In this document: piece after piece, positions 9,030 to 16,968 of the stretch
Position numbering within the stretch: position 1 is the stretch's first letter
How the letters are laid out: each line of letters begins with the position of its first letter
Assembly (NCBI RefSeq): GCF_004769525.1
Contig: NZ_RQFT01000001.1
Coordinates: forward strand, 202,348 to 266,347
Length of the DNA stretch: 64,000 nucleotides
Reading direction: 5' to 3'
Source of the DNA: Leptospira bouyouniensis
GTDB taxonomy: Bacteria > Spirochaetota > Leptospiria > Leptospirales > Leptospiraceae
The notes under the pieces: generated by a model
Seen by the model: only the letters and a program-made list of their open reading frames with translations
Told to the model about the DNA's origin: nothing
Databases searched by the model: none
Program-made: the position numbers and the translations under genes

Positions 9030-10844
9030 TTATACCAAACTTCTAATTTGGGCCAATAATTCAGGTTCTTCTTTCGGTGGGTCAATTTCACCACGAATCC
9101 ATTGGTTTAGTAATTCCTTTAGACGTTTGTTAATTGTATCAAATTCCGGAGAGTTTGGAAATACAATGATAGAATGGGGTTTGATCGACTTCCCTGTCGT
9201 GGACAAAAAGGCAAAATCAGGGATCATTTTTTCTAACGTTTCTGCAGAAAAAGCAGGATAATTCATTCCTAACCAATCCACAGATGGCAAACAATTTTTG
9301 TTAAAATATGCATCACTTAACGCAGAGACAAGAGCTTTTTTTAACTGTTGTTTTTTCTCTTTTTCAAGTCGTTCTTCTCTCTCACGAAGTTTTTTCTTAA
9401 AAAAGTTTTCTCTTCTTTTTTGGTATAAAAACTGACGATCCATTTGTAAAAATGTGAGAATGGATTTTGCCTTCGCATAACCAGAGTTTACGATTGGAGT
9501 GATCCCTAAAAAATAAAATAATTTATAAAACCATGGGATATAATTAAAATACACTGTCTGAAGATTTTTCCCGTATGTTTTGACAAACTCTTCATCTTTG
9601 AAGATTGGTTTGAGCTCTTTTTCGTTAAGTTCTAAGATTGCTTTTAGATACAAAATGTATTCTGTGGTAAATCGATAGTTTTGATAGATCAGTGAATTGA
9701 TTTCTTTGATATTGTTTTGGTTGTTGTTTACAAAAACCGCAATTTTAGAATCGGCATCGTGCCATTCCGCAGAAAGAACCTTTGGATTTTTTCTGAGTAA
9801 ATCAACAATTACCAAATTATGTTCATCGTCTTTTTCTAAATTGATACGAAGTAATCTTGAATCAAAATCAAATTGGCTATCCAACATTTTCATGTAGACT
9901 TTTAGTAACCGATCAACTTCCTTTTTTTTCTCTAACTCAGCAAACTTTACAGCAATTTCAGTGACTTTTTTTAAATTATGAACAAACGAATAAAATCCAT
10001 TTTCTTTTAAGATTTCTTTGAATCCATATAAAGTATCTACTTTTGCACGAATGATTTCTATATCATTGATTTCGACATCACTTGACCCAGGTGTAAATAA
10101 TCGATCAAGAGCAAGTCGAATTTCCGAATCAAATGCCTTTGCCAAAGGTTCTACCTTTGTCATTAAATATTCGTTAGCTATGTTTAAAAAATGGGCCGCT
10201 TCTTGCTCAGGTACGTAATAAAAACCAATATGAGGTAAAACGATTACTTTTGCCTCTGCCACTAGTTCATCAATGATGAGTCCTCGTGATCGATTTAACA
10301 TTTCTTTGGATGGTTGGAGTGGAAATTGTTTTGGATCAAGTAATCGGTCTAGTTCATCCCCGGGGCCGTCTTCTTCCTTATAATCAATCTCTACTAGTTT
10401 GTTAAGAACATTTCGCCATGTATCTTCTGTTAGGATACGTTTGTTTTGTACATATTGGTAGAGATGTTCTGCAGAACGACCTATCAAAAGTTTATATGGT
10501 TCTTCTAGAGGCATTCCACTTGGTAATCCCACTAAAAAAGTAACAAGACGAAGTTCTGCTACATCAGCATCATATTTGATCTCAAAAAGTTGTGTGGCGA
10601 GTCCATAATCAATGAGTTCCCAGATCTGATCGAGGGCAGTTTCTCGATCCATTTTGAGTTTTTCAAAATTAGAGTCAGTGGGTCGGAAGAGATGGCCCGC
10701 TTCAATGTTTTCTCTGGAACTTTGTACTTCCACTGTTTTCATAATGGACAAAGCTTCTTTTTGTAAAATAATCCCGGACGACCTTCCCAAATGTTCTTTG
10801 GTGGTGAGTTGTAAAAAATGATCGTGAGGAGGTGAAATTCTCAT
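9030..10844 (-). CDS. conserved hypothetical protein, last gene of the efp operon
   Basis: 604 residues, soluble, no signal peptide or membrane helix. Mostly alpha-helical, with a strongly charged coiled segment near residues 455-490 (runs of KKKLREREERLEKEKKQQ) and a C-terminal globular part (HSIIVFPNSPEFDTINKRL). No domain family is recognised; the mixture of helical repeats and a basic coil suggests a structural or scaffolding protein. It starts 3 bp after the SDR stop. An internal ATG (residue 35, MKTVEVQSS) is a possible alternative start, but the first ATG keeps operon spacing. It is convergent with corA. Confidence 0.75.
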   Translation of the reverse strand: MRISPPHDHFLQLTTKEHLGRSSGIILQKEALSIMKTVEVQSSRENIEAGHLFRPTDSNFEKLKMDRETALDQIWELIDYGLATQLFEIKYDADVAELRLVTFLVGLPSGMPLEEPYKLLIGRSAEHLYQYVQNKRILTEDTWRNVLNKLVEIDYKEEDGPGDELDRLLDPKQFPLQPSKEMLNRSRGLIIDELVAEAKVIVLPHIGFYYVPEQEAAHFLNIANEYLMTKVEPLAKAFDSEIRLALDRLFTPGSSDVEINDIEIIRAKVDTLYGFKEILKENGFYSFVHNLKKVTEIAVKFAELEKKKEVDRLLKVYMKMLDSQFDFDSRLLRINLEKDDEHNLVIVDLLRKNPKVLSAEWHDADSKIAVFVNNNQNNIKEINSLIYQNYRFTTEYILYLKAILELNEKELKPIFKDEEFVKTYGKNLQTVYFNYIPWFYKLFYFLGITPIVNSGYAKAKSILTFLQMDRQFLYQKRRENFFKKKLREREERLEKEKKQQLKKALVSALSDAYFNKNCLPSVDWLGMNYPAFSAETLEKMIPDFAFLSTTGKSIKPHSIIVFPNSPEFDTINKRLKELLNQWIRGEIDPPKEEPELLAQIRSLV

Positions 10845-10847
10845 AAT

Positions 10848-11585
10848 TTAAATGGCAGTGATTCCACCATCAACAGTCCAATTTGATCCTGTGATGTATC
10901 CTGATTCCTTTTGCAAAAGGAAATTCACTACACGGGCAATTTCCGAAGGTTCTGCAATTCGTTTAACGGGAGTTTGGTTGATGATTTTTGTTTTATGATC
11001 AGGAACTTGGTCCTCTTGGATCCCCATACTTGTGTCAACATATCCTGGACTCACTGCATTGGCTGTGATTCCAAACTTACCCCACTCATCAGCGATTGAT
11101 TTGATAAATCCAACTAACCCATGTTTTGAGGCTGAATAAGCAACTGAATTCCCAGAACCAACGATGGACAATGAAGATGCGATTGCAACCATCCTACCGA
11201 ATTTAAGTTTTTTAAAAATTGGTAATACAACTTTTGAGAGTAAATAAAGACTTGTAAGGTTGATCCGAAAAATGGACTCCCACTCTTCAATCGAAACCTC
11301 AGTGATGGGATGATAGGGGCCACCAAACCCAGCTGTATGAACAATTCCATACAATTCACCCATATCGGAAGATTCCATGATGATTTTGGATAAACTCCTT
11401 TCGACGACAAAAGGTGTTTCGGAAAGGTCCACTTCTCGGTAGGTTTCTTGTAGAATGGGTTCTTTGGGTCGTACTTTATCAAGATTCCAAACGGAAAACC
11501 CCGAAAGGACAAGGGTTCTTACGATTTCCCGTCCTATCCCTCCGCTGCCGCCTGTCACGAGAACAATCGATTCCTTGATTTCCAT
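10848..11585 (-). CDS. short-chain dehydrogenase/reductase (classical SDR)
   Basis: 245 residues, the standard classical SDR length. The NAD(P)-binding TGGSGGIG lies at about residues 11-18; active-site Ser in IASSLS; catalytic YSASK; then SPGYVDTSMG and the C-terminal GSNWTVDGG. All catalytic residues are present, so it should be an active oxidoreductase, similar to FabG-type and sugar/acyl SDRs. It sits 5 bp after another SDR gene and 3 bp before the 604-residue hypothetical gene, within the efp-mtnB operon. The substrate is not deducible from sequence. Confidence 0.88.
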   Translation of the reverse strand: MEIKESIVLVTGGSGGIGREIVRTLVLSGFSVWNLDKVRPKEPILQETYREVDLSETPFVVERSLSKIIMESSDMGELYGIVHTAGFGGPYHPITEVSIEEWESIFRINLTSLYLLSKVVLPIFKKLKFGRMVAIASSLSIVGSGNSVAYSASKHGLVGFIKSIADEWGKFGITANAVSPGYVDTSMGIQEDQVPDHKTKIINQTPVKRIAEPSEIARVVNFLLQKESGYITGSNWTVDGGITAI

Positions 11586-11590
11586 CGGAC

Positions 11591-12325
11591 TTACAAAATT
11601 CCTTTTTTTGGGGTAATGGATAAGTCATCCACAAAGATTGATTTTGGCAACTGCGAAATACACCACAAATACTCGGAAATGTCCGAAACTGAAACCATCT
11701 CATTCTTGTCAAATTCAGGTCTCGTGTCCCAAATCTCGGTGGCAACGGCCCCAAGACTCACATGAACCACTTTTGTCCCAAAGGGTTTCCATTCTTCCCG
11801 AAGGGCCCTGGCAATCCCAAGTACGGCATGTTTGGAAGCACAGTAGGCAACCGATTCAGGGAAACCTTGTTTGCCGGCCGTGGAACCTAAAAACACAAAG
11901 GTTGCATTTGTGAAGAATGGGAGATGTTGAGAATAATACTTCGATAACAAAATGAGTGAATGGACATTGAGCTCAAAATGGGATTCTAATTCTTTTTTTT
12001 TTAACAGATCAATGGGTCCAAAAATTCCATCCCCTAAGGCAAAGTAGACAACAAGATCAGGTCGATTGTAAAATGGTGACGTGGGAAGGATATGATGACC
12101 AAACAAACTAGTAAGAGAATGTTCGAAGGACCGTAAGTCTTTTTGGTCTGTGGCATCAAATTGGAACGCCCCCGCTTCACCATTCGAAAAATGACTAAGA
12201 GGGAGTTTCCCTTTTCTTGAGAATCCAAAAAGGGATGCAGACTTGTCTGCTAAGAATCGATTGTAAAGACCCTCACCGATCCCAGAACCAATTCCAAAAA
12301 TATGGACATGTTTTTTTTTTGTCAT
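11591..12325 (-). CDS. short-chain dehydrogenase/reductase, divergent
   Basis: 244 residues from the ATG at 12325, which overlaps the mtnB stop as ATGA; a longer reading frame upstream lies inside mtnB and is rejected. Nucleotide motif GIGSGIGEG near residue 11, Ser in FLGSTAGK, and YCASK as the catalytic Tyr/Lys pair. The second half is shortened compared with classical SDRs and lacks the terminal DGG motif, so substrate and oligomer contacts are unusual. Co-operonic with a second SDR, which suggests two steps of one small-molecule pathway; the link to MtnB is untested. Confidence 0.85.
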   Translation of the reverse strand: MTKKKHVHIFGIGSGIGEGLYNRFLADKSASLFGFSRKGKLPLSHFSNGEAGAFQFDATDQKDLRSFEHSLTSLFGHHILPTSPFYNRPDLVVYFALGDGIFGPIDLLKKKELESHFELNVHSLILLSKYYSQHLPFFTNATFVFLGSTAGKQGFPESVAYCASKHAVLGIARALREEWKPFGTKVVHVSLGAVATEIWDTRPEFDKNEMVSVSDISEYLWCISQLPKSIFVDDLSITPKKGIL

Positions 12326-12942
12326 ACCCGACGAGCCATCACTTGTAAAAGAAAATGAACCGCTTCCAAATGTTTGTTTGCTTCGGCGATACTTTTCCCC
12401 CAAACAGTTGGACCATGCCCTTCAATGAGAAGGAAGGGAACTTTCGGAATTCCCTCTGTCACAAAGTAACGTTTAATTTCATTGGCGATGGTTGGCACAT
12501 GGGTGTGGTTATAAAACACAGGCATTGTAAGACTTGGTTTTTCATCCCAAATTCCAAACGCTTTGATCATTTCAATTGGAGGGATCGGGATATCACGATA
12601 CCCTTCCGTTTTCTCAACACCAAACTCGAGTAAGTTGGAATCTAATGTATGGACATGGAGACAAGATCCTACATCTGGCATTTGAGAGTATAATACTTGG
12701 TGGATGCTTGTTTCTGCAGAAGGTTTTAACCCTTCCTTGGCACTTACAAGTGTACCGTCCGCAACCGAAACAGATACAAAATCGGTTTCTTTCAGTTCCC
12801 CTTTGTGTTTGCCGGAAGCTGTGATCCAAAATTGTTCCCATGAAGAACGATCACGGACAGAAAGGTTTCCGGCAGTAGCATACATCCACTGCCGTTCATA
12901 ATAAAGATGAGAAAGTTTGGTAATTTCCTGTAAGGAAGTCAT
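12322..12942 (-). CDS. mtnB: methylthioribulose-1-phosphate dehydratase-like class II aldolase family protein
   Basis: 206 residues from the ATG at 12942 (a TTG nine bases upstream is possible). Class II aldolase fold with the MtnB hallmarks: ATAGNLSVR near the N-terminus, zinc-binding HVHTLDSN, PIEMIKAFG, and PFLLIEGHGPTVWG with the third zinc histidine. MtnB dehydrates methylthioribulose-1-phosphate in methionine salvage. No mtnA, mtnC or mtnD is seen in this window. The neighbours are efp (2-bp-scale spacing) and two SDRs, so a related sugar-phosphate role is also possible. Confidence 0.82.
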   Translation of the reverse strand: MTSLQEITKLSHLYYERQWMYATAGNLSVRDRSSWEQFWITASGKHKGELKETDFVSVSVADGTLVSAKEGLKPSAETSIHQVLYSQMPDVGSCLHVHTLDSNLLEFGVEKTEGYRDIPIPPIEMIKAFGIWDEKPSLTMPVFYNHTHVPTIANEIKRYFVTEGIPKVPFLLIEGHGPTVWGKSIAEANKHLEAVHFLLQVMARRV

Positions 12943-12953
12943 CAAATCCAATT

Positions 12954-13520
12954 CTATTTATTTACGCGCTCCACGTATGACAAATCTCGTAAATCGATTT
13001 TGACAGTATCACCTTGTTTGATGAAGATGGGAACTTGGACTTCACCACCGGTTTCCACAGTCACTCGTTTGAGAGCAAGACCAGTCGTATCGCCCTTTAA
13101 TCCATCTTCAGCATACGTCACTTCCAAGATAGCAAAGTTAGGAGGTGTTACTCCAATTGGTTTGTCATTGTAAAATGAAACTTCTACCGGTGTTTCTTCT
13201 TTCATGAAAGGAAGGATGTCTTCCACATAATCTTTGGAAACCGGGATTTGTTCATAATCATTGATGTCCATAAAAATGATTTGGTCACCGTCAGCATAAC
13301 AATACTGCATCTTACGGCGTTCCAAATCCACACTTTCCAATTTTTCAGCGGCTTTAAAAGTTCTTTCGATTGAAGAATCGCGGACGATGTTTTTAAGTTT
13401 GGTACGGATGAATGCAGAACCCTTTCCAGGGTTTACAAATTCTGTTTTGACGACGGAATAAAGCTCATTTTCTATTTTGAGGATCATTCCTTTTTTTACT
13501 TCTGTGATGCCTAAGTTCAT
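12954..13520 (-). CDS. efp: translation elongation factor P
   Basis: 188 residues from the ATG at 13520 (MNLGITEVKKG); the frame is open further upstream, but EF-P always starts here. Three-domain EF-P layout: KOW-like domain I with the modified-lysine loop NPGKGSAF (K33), domain II (RTFKAAEKLE, CYADGDQIIFMD), and domain III ending VKIDLRDLSYVERV. EF-P relieves ribosome stalling at polyproline. K33 with the neighbouring epmB and the epmA at 35280-36251 indicates beta-lysylation. First gene of a five-gene leftward operon; it diverges from epmB across 68 bp. Confidence 0.96.
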   Translation of the reverse strand: MNLGITEVKKGMILKIENELYSVVKTEFVNPGKGSAFIRTKLKNIVRDSSIERTFKAAEKLESVDLERRKMQYCYADGDQIIFMDINDYEQIPVSKDYVEDILPFMKEETPVEVSFYNDKPIGVTPPNFAILEVTYAEDGLKGDTTGLALKRVTVETGGEVQVPIFIKQGDTVKIDLRDLSYVERVNK

Positions 13521-13588
13521 AATTTCGTTACTCGTAAACAAAATCCGAGGGACTTGGCTTAGTGTCAACCGAAGTATGGTCATAAGTC

Positions 13589-14653
13589 ATGACTTGGTCC
13601 GATTGGAAATGGCAATTACAAAATCGCATCACTACCTTAGTGGATTTAGAATCTGAAATCTCTCTGACAGAGGAAGAGAAAGAGTCTTTTCCGAAAGCGT
13701 ATGAACAATTCCAGTTTGCAGTGACTCCCTATTATTTGGCTAGGGTGGACAAATCAAATCCCGATTGTCCCATCCGCAAACAAATCCTTCCACGGGCAGG
13801 AGAACTCATCCGTAAACCCAACGAAACTGAGGACCCTCTCGCTGAAGAAATCCATATGCCCGTAAAAGGTGTGACCCACCGATACCCTGACCGCGCCATC
13901 TGGTACATCTCTCATGTTTGTGCTGTGTATTGTCGTTTTTGTACGAGAAAACGAAAGGTTTCCACACCTGAAGAAACTCCCAACCGAAATGAATGGGAAA
14001 AGGCTTTGGAATACTTTCGAAACCAAACCAAACTCCGTGAAGTGATTTTGTCTGGCGGCGATCCACTCACACTTTCTGATTCCTCCTTAGAGTATCTATT
14101 AAGGGAACTGAAACAAATTCCCCATCTGAACCAAATCCGAATCCACACCCGTTACCCTGTGACAATGCCCATGCGTTTAACAGAAAGTTTGAATTCCGTT
14201 TTTTCTAAATACTTCCCACTCTACATGGTCACTCATTTCAACCATCCCAATGAAATTTCGGAGGAAACAAAATTCTATGTTTCACGGATGATAAGAGAAG
14301 GTCATGTATCCGTTTTTAACCAATCAGTTTTACTTTCTGGGATCAATGATGATGCGAACATTTTATCAGAGTTAAATTACAAACTGATCTCCATCGGAAT
14401 CAAACCTTATTACCTCCACCAATGTGATGAAGTATTTGGGAGTACAGATTTTGTAGTCCCTTTAGAAAAAGGAATTGAGATCTACCGCAAACTCAGAGGT
14501 TACCACTCAGGCATCACGATCCCTAGTTATGTCAAAGACCTAACAGGTGGAGGCGGTAAAGTTTTACTTTCTCCCGAGTATTTACAGAAAAAAACAGAAA
14601 AAGGGTATCTCTTTCAAAATTATTTAGGAGACGAATATGAAGTGGGCCACTAA
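13589..14653 (+). CDS. epmB: EF-P beta-lysylation enzyme, lysine 2,3-aminomutase family (radical SAM)
   Basis: 354 residues, close to EpmB (about 340) and shorter than fermentative lysine 2,3-aminomutases (about 415). The radical-SAM cluster is C111-x3-C115-x2-C118 (CAVYCRFC), SAM-binding LSGGDPL follows, and the PLP-lysine region is GGGGKV near the C-terminus. It isomerises alpha-lysine to beta-lysine for attachment to EF-P. It lies divergently next to efp, and epmA is in the same window, which supports EpmB rather than a catabolic enzyme. It overlaps the next gene by 17 bp. Confidence 0.93.
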   Translation: MTWSDWKWQLQNRITTLVDLESEISLTEEEKESFPKAYEQFQFAVTPYYLARVDKSNPDCPIRKQILPRAGELIRKPNETEDPLAEEIHMPVKGVTHRYPDRAIWYISHVCAVYCRFCTRKRKVSTPEETPNRNEWEKALEYFRNQTKLREVILSGGDPLTLSDSSLEYLLRELKQIPHLNQIRIHTRYPVTMPMRLTESLNSVFSKYFPLYMVTHFNHPNEISEETKFYVSRMIREGHVSVFNQSVLLSGINDDANILSELNYKLISIGIKPYYLHQCDEVFGSTDFVVPLEKGIEIYRKLRGYHSGITIPSYVKDLTGGGGKVLLSPEYLQKKTEKGYLFQNYLGDEYEVGH

Positions 14654-15197
14654 TCCCTTATGGATTTTATTTTTGATTTTTGCAAATGTTGGATTCCAAT
14701 TTTGCAAAACCATAAATCCTAATGGCACTAACGAAAAAAATCCAATCCCTAAACAAATAGAGTCAAAACAAAACATCCCCCTAACAAAAGAACTACGACT
14801 CACTTACCATGCTGTATGGGTGGCAAAAGAGAATTTTGAACTCACAGAATCCATTTCTTTATTTGGGACAGGAAATCAGTACACGATCCAAATGACAGGT
14901 GACAAAGAATTTGTTTGGTTACGTTTATCGTCTACTGACAGAGAAAACCAATCGCAGTTTCGTTATTTTTTCAAAGATGAATCCCAAAACCCCGATGTTT
15001 CTTATTTTGTATGGGGTCAAAAAAAATGTAGTGTCCAGGTGTACCGGATGGCAGAGGGAGAAGTTTACCTTCGTTGGGAAGGGATTCACAATGGATTTTT
15101 ACTCGTTTTTGAATCCTCAACAAAAAAAACAGAATCTTCAAAAGAATTGGCAAAATCGTTTCATGATCTTGTCCTAAGATCCCTAGAAGTGTACTAA
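14637..15197 (+). CDS. putative lipoprotein
   Basis: 186 residues beginning MKWATNPLWILFLIFANVGFQFC, a signal peptide ending in a relaxed lipobox (cysteine at 23). The mature domain has alternating strand-like segments (VWLRLSSTD, FRYFFKDES, VYLRWEG) and a single pair of nearby charged loops; it may be a small beta-sandwich. No family is recognised. Its start lies 17 bp inside epmB, so the two are translationally coupled, although a functional link to EF-P is not evident. Confidence 0.7.
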   Translation: MKWATNPLWILFLIFANVGFQFCKTINPNGTNEKNPIPKQIESKQNIPLTKELRLTYHAVWVAKENFELTESISLFGTGNQYTIQMTGDKEFVWLRLSSTDRENQSQFRYFFKDESQNPDVSYFVWGQKKCSVQVYRMAEGEVYLRWEGIHNGFLLVFESSTKKTESSKELAKSFHDLVLRSLEVY

Positions 15198-15280
15198 TCG
15201 ATTTTTTGGAAAGAGGAGATTTTTGATAAAAAAAGATTAGGCAAATGGAAAGGTGCCGTTAGGCTTTGAGGAGAAAATTT

Positions 15281-15487
15281 ATGTGGTTAAAACTTGGCGA
15301 ATCGGAAGTGATCAATTTGGACTATGTGGCATCGATCAAAAAAAATCCAAACCAACCTTCGATTGAAATCATTTACCAAGATTTAAATAATGTAAAATCC
15401 CTTCCCTTCCCAGGCAAAGAAGAACGTGACCGAGCTTTCAAAGCCATATTGGAAAATCTATCTCGAATGAAATTATACTTTGAATGA
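15281..15487 (+). CDS. 68-residue conserved hypothetical protein
   Basis: The ATG at 15281 follows a strong Shine-Dalgarno (GAGGAG at 15268-15273) and is preferred to the TTG at 15266. The protein (MWLKLGESEVINLDYVASIKK...) is small, soluble and charged, with a beta-rich first half and a helical C-terminus (ERDRAFKAILENL), a pattern seen in PH-like or KTSC-like mini-domains. No definite family. It is 3 bp upstream of the nucleotidyltransferase-like gene and so probably co-transcribed with it. Confidence 0.65.
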   Translation: MWLKLGESEVINLDYVASIKKNPNQPSIEIIYQDLNNVKSLPFPGKEERDRAFKAILENLSRMKLYFE

Positions 15488-15490
15488 ATT

Positions 15491-16276
15491 ATGGAATTTG
15501 AAGCACTAAACCCCAATCTCTATGCTCAAGTATTGGATGAACTAGAAATCATCCCATCCACCAAACCGTACCAAATACTATTTTATGGTTCGAGGGAACG
15601 TGGGGATTACCATGCTGAATCGGACTTAAATTTTTACCTTGTGGCACACTCCACAGACCAAATGAAATCCCAATTCATCGATTCCATTTCAAAAGCCTTA
15701 CAGAAATTAGAAGATGTGGCACCTGTGAATATGATTGCAGGGGATGCTGATTCATTACGTCACCGATTGAAAATTTCGGAACCGGGTTCTGTGCAACTTT
15801 TGGAAGCATCTTCTGTTTTTTTTGGCGAAGGGATCTTTGAAGACTTAAAAGCCGATTGGGATAAGTGGAAAGAACGGGAAATCCCAAAATCAGATCTCAT
15901 CCAATACTTAGAAAAACGCATTCGATTTTTCAAACAACAAGTCACTCGCAATGTGAAAGATGAAATTGCCCAATTAGAACGAATTACAACCCTCACATTA
16001 CATATCTGGGCCTTACAAAATATTGAGGACCTCACTCATATCGAACTTTTGAAAATGGATACTCCGGACCAACTGGTTCCCCTCTTCACCAATTTGTATA
16101 GAAAAGAATTGGAAGCTCCTATTTGGGAACTGCTAGAGTTACAAACAAAAGTAAGGCGACTCAAAGTGGACATCCGATGGAAACGAGATGTTTCCCGTGA
16201 AGACATCCACGAGACTAAATACAAACTCATCTCGTTACGTAATGATGAAGAATTTATGATGAACCTTTGGGCTTAA
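15491..16276 (+). CDS. nucleotidyltransferase-fold protein with altered metal site
   Basis: 261 residues. The N-terminal third has the minimal nucleotidyltransferase signature GSRERGDYHAESDLN (G33-N47). Active members read GS-x-RG-x5-SD-x-D; here the second metal-binding Asp is Asn47, so catalysis may be lost or changed. The remaining two thirds are helical (HEPN-like in general shape: EIAQLERITTLTLHIWALQN...), so this may be a fused NTase plus helical domain protein. Preceded at 3 bp by the 68-residue gene. Function unknown. Confidence 0.65.
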   Translation: MEFEALNPNLYAQVLDELEIIPSTKPYQILFYGSRERGDYHAESDLNFYLVAHSTDQMKSQFIDSISKALQKLEDVAPVNMIAGDADSLRHRLKISEPGSVQLLEASSVFFGEGIFEDLKADWDKWKEREIPKSDLIQYLEKRIRFFKQQVTRNVKDEIAQLERITTLTLHIWALQNIEDLTHIELLKMDTPDQLVPLFTNLYRKELEAPIWELLELQTKVRRLKVDIRWKRDVSREDIHETKYKLISLRNDEEFMMNLWA

Positions 16277-16302
16277 ATTCCGAGTCGGAATTTATCAAAG
16301 GA

Positions 16303-16337
16303 TTCTAAAAAATCAAACGCACATTCACTTCGTGCGT
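16303..16337 (-). terminator. probable terminator of the msrB-like gene
   Basis: ACGCAC / GTGCGT (16317-16322 with 16332-16337) forms a 6-bp stem. On the minus strand it is followed by TTTGATTTTTTAG, 36 bp after the msrB stop. A second AT-rich inverted repeat (16274-16294) overlaps the stop codon of the nucleotidyltransferase-like gene and lacks a T run. Confidence 0.5.
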
Positions 16338-16372
16338 ATGATTGGCAATATATCATTCAGAGTTATACTTTT

Positions 16373-16900
16373 TTATTTTTTAAATTCAGATAAAAAGTTT
16401 TCATACCCTCTTTCCTTCAGTTTGGATTTGGGAATGAACTCCATGGAAGCTGAATTTATACAATACCGTTTACCAGTGGGTTTTGGACCATCATCAAAGA
16501 CATGACCCAAATGTGAGTCCCCTTTTTTTGACCTAACTTCTGTTCGGCTCATCCCATATGAGTGGTCTTCGATTTCCACAACATTGGATTGCACCAAGGG
16601 TTTTGTAAAACTTGGCCAACCTGTCCCAGATTCAAATTTGTCTTTGGAACTAAAAAGTGGCTCTTTAGAAACGATGTCGACGTAGATCCCCTCTTCATGG
16701 TTGTTCCAATATTCATTTTGGAAAGCAGGTTCAGTATCGTCTTCTTGTGTTACACGGTATTGAAGATCAGTGAGTTTTTTTCGTAATTCTGGTTTTTCGG
16801 GTTTATTTGTTTTTTCCGATGTCGTTGGAGAACAACAAAAGGGAGTGAACATAGATAAAACTATGACAGAGAAAAAAGAAACAACTATATTTCGTTTCAT
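16373..16900 (-). CDS. msrB: peptide methionine-R-sulfoxide reductase MsrB, exported lipoprotein form
   Basis: 175 residues. The N-terminus ([24 protein letters not shown]) is a signal peptide with a lipobox-like FCC, so the enzyme is exported and probably lipid-anchored. The MsrB domain spans about 42-170, with [17 protein letters not shown] and the catalytic-site [11 protein letters not shown]. The structural zinc CxxC pairs found in most MsrB proteins are absent ([12 protein letters not shown] where CxxC usually lies). It repairs oxidised methionine in envelope proteins. It diverges from the GAF kinase gene. Confidence 0.88.
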   Translation of the reverse strand: MKRNIVVSFFSVIVLSMFTPFCCSPTTSEKTNKPEKPELRKKLTDLQYRVTQEDDTEPAFQNEYWNNHEEGIYVDIVSKEPLFSSKDKFESGTGWPSFTKPLVQSNVVEIEDHSYGMSRTEVRSKKGDSHLGHVFDDGPKPTGKRYCINSASMEFIPKSKLKERGYENFLSEFKK

Positions 16901-16968
16901 AATCTTTAGACATTTTGAATTCGTTTTTTTACTTTCATTTATATGAAAAATTCTTCGTCATAGTATCC

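Noticed and set aside
11591..12403. Longer start for the SDR at 12403
   Set aside because: The extra part lies inside mtnB; the ATGA overlap at 12322-12325 gives the natural start.
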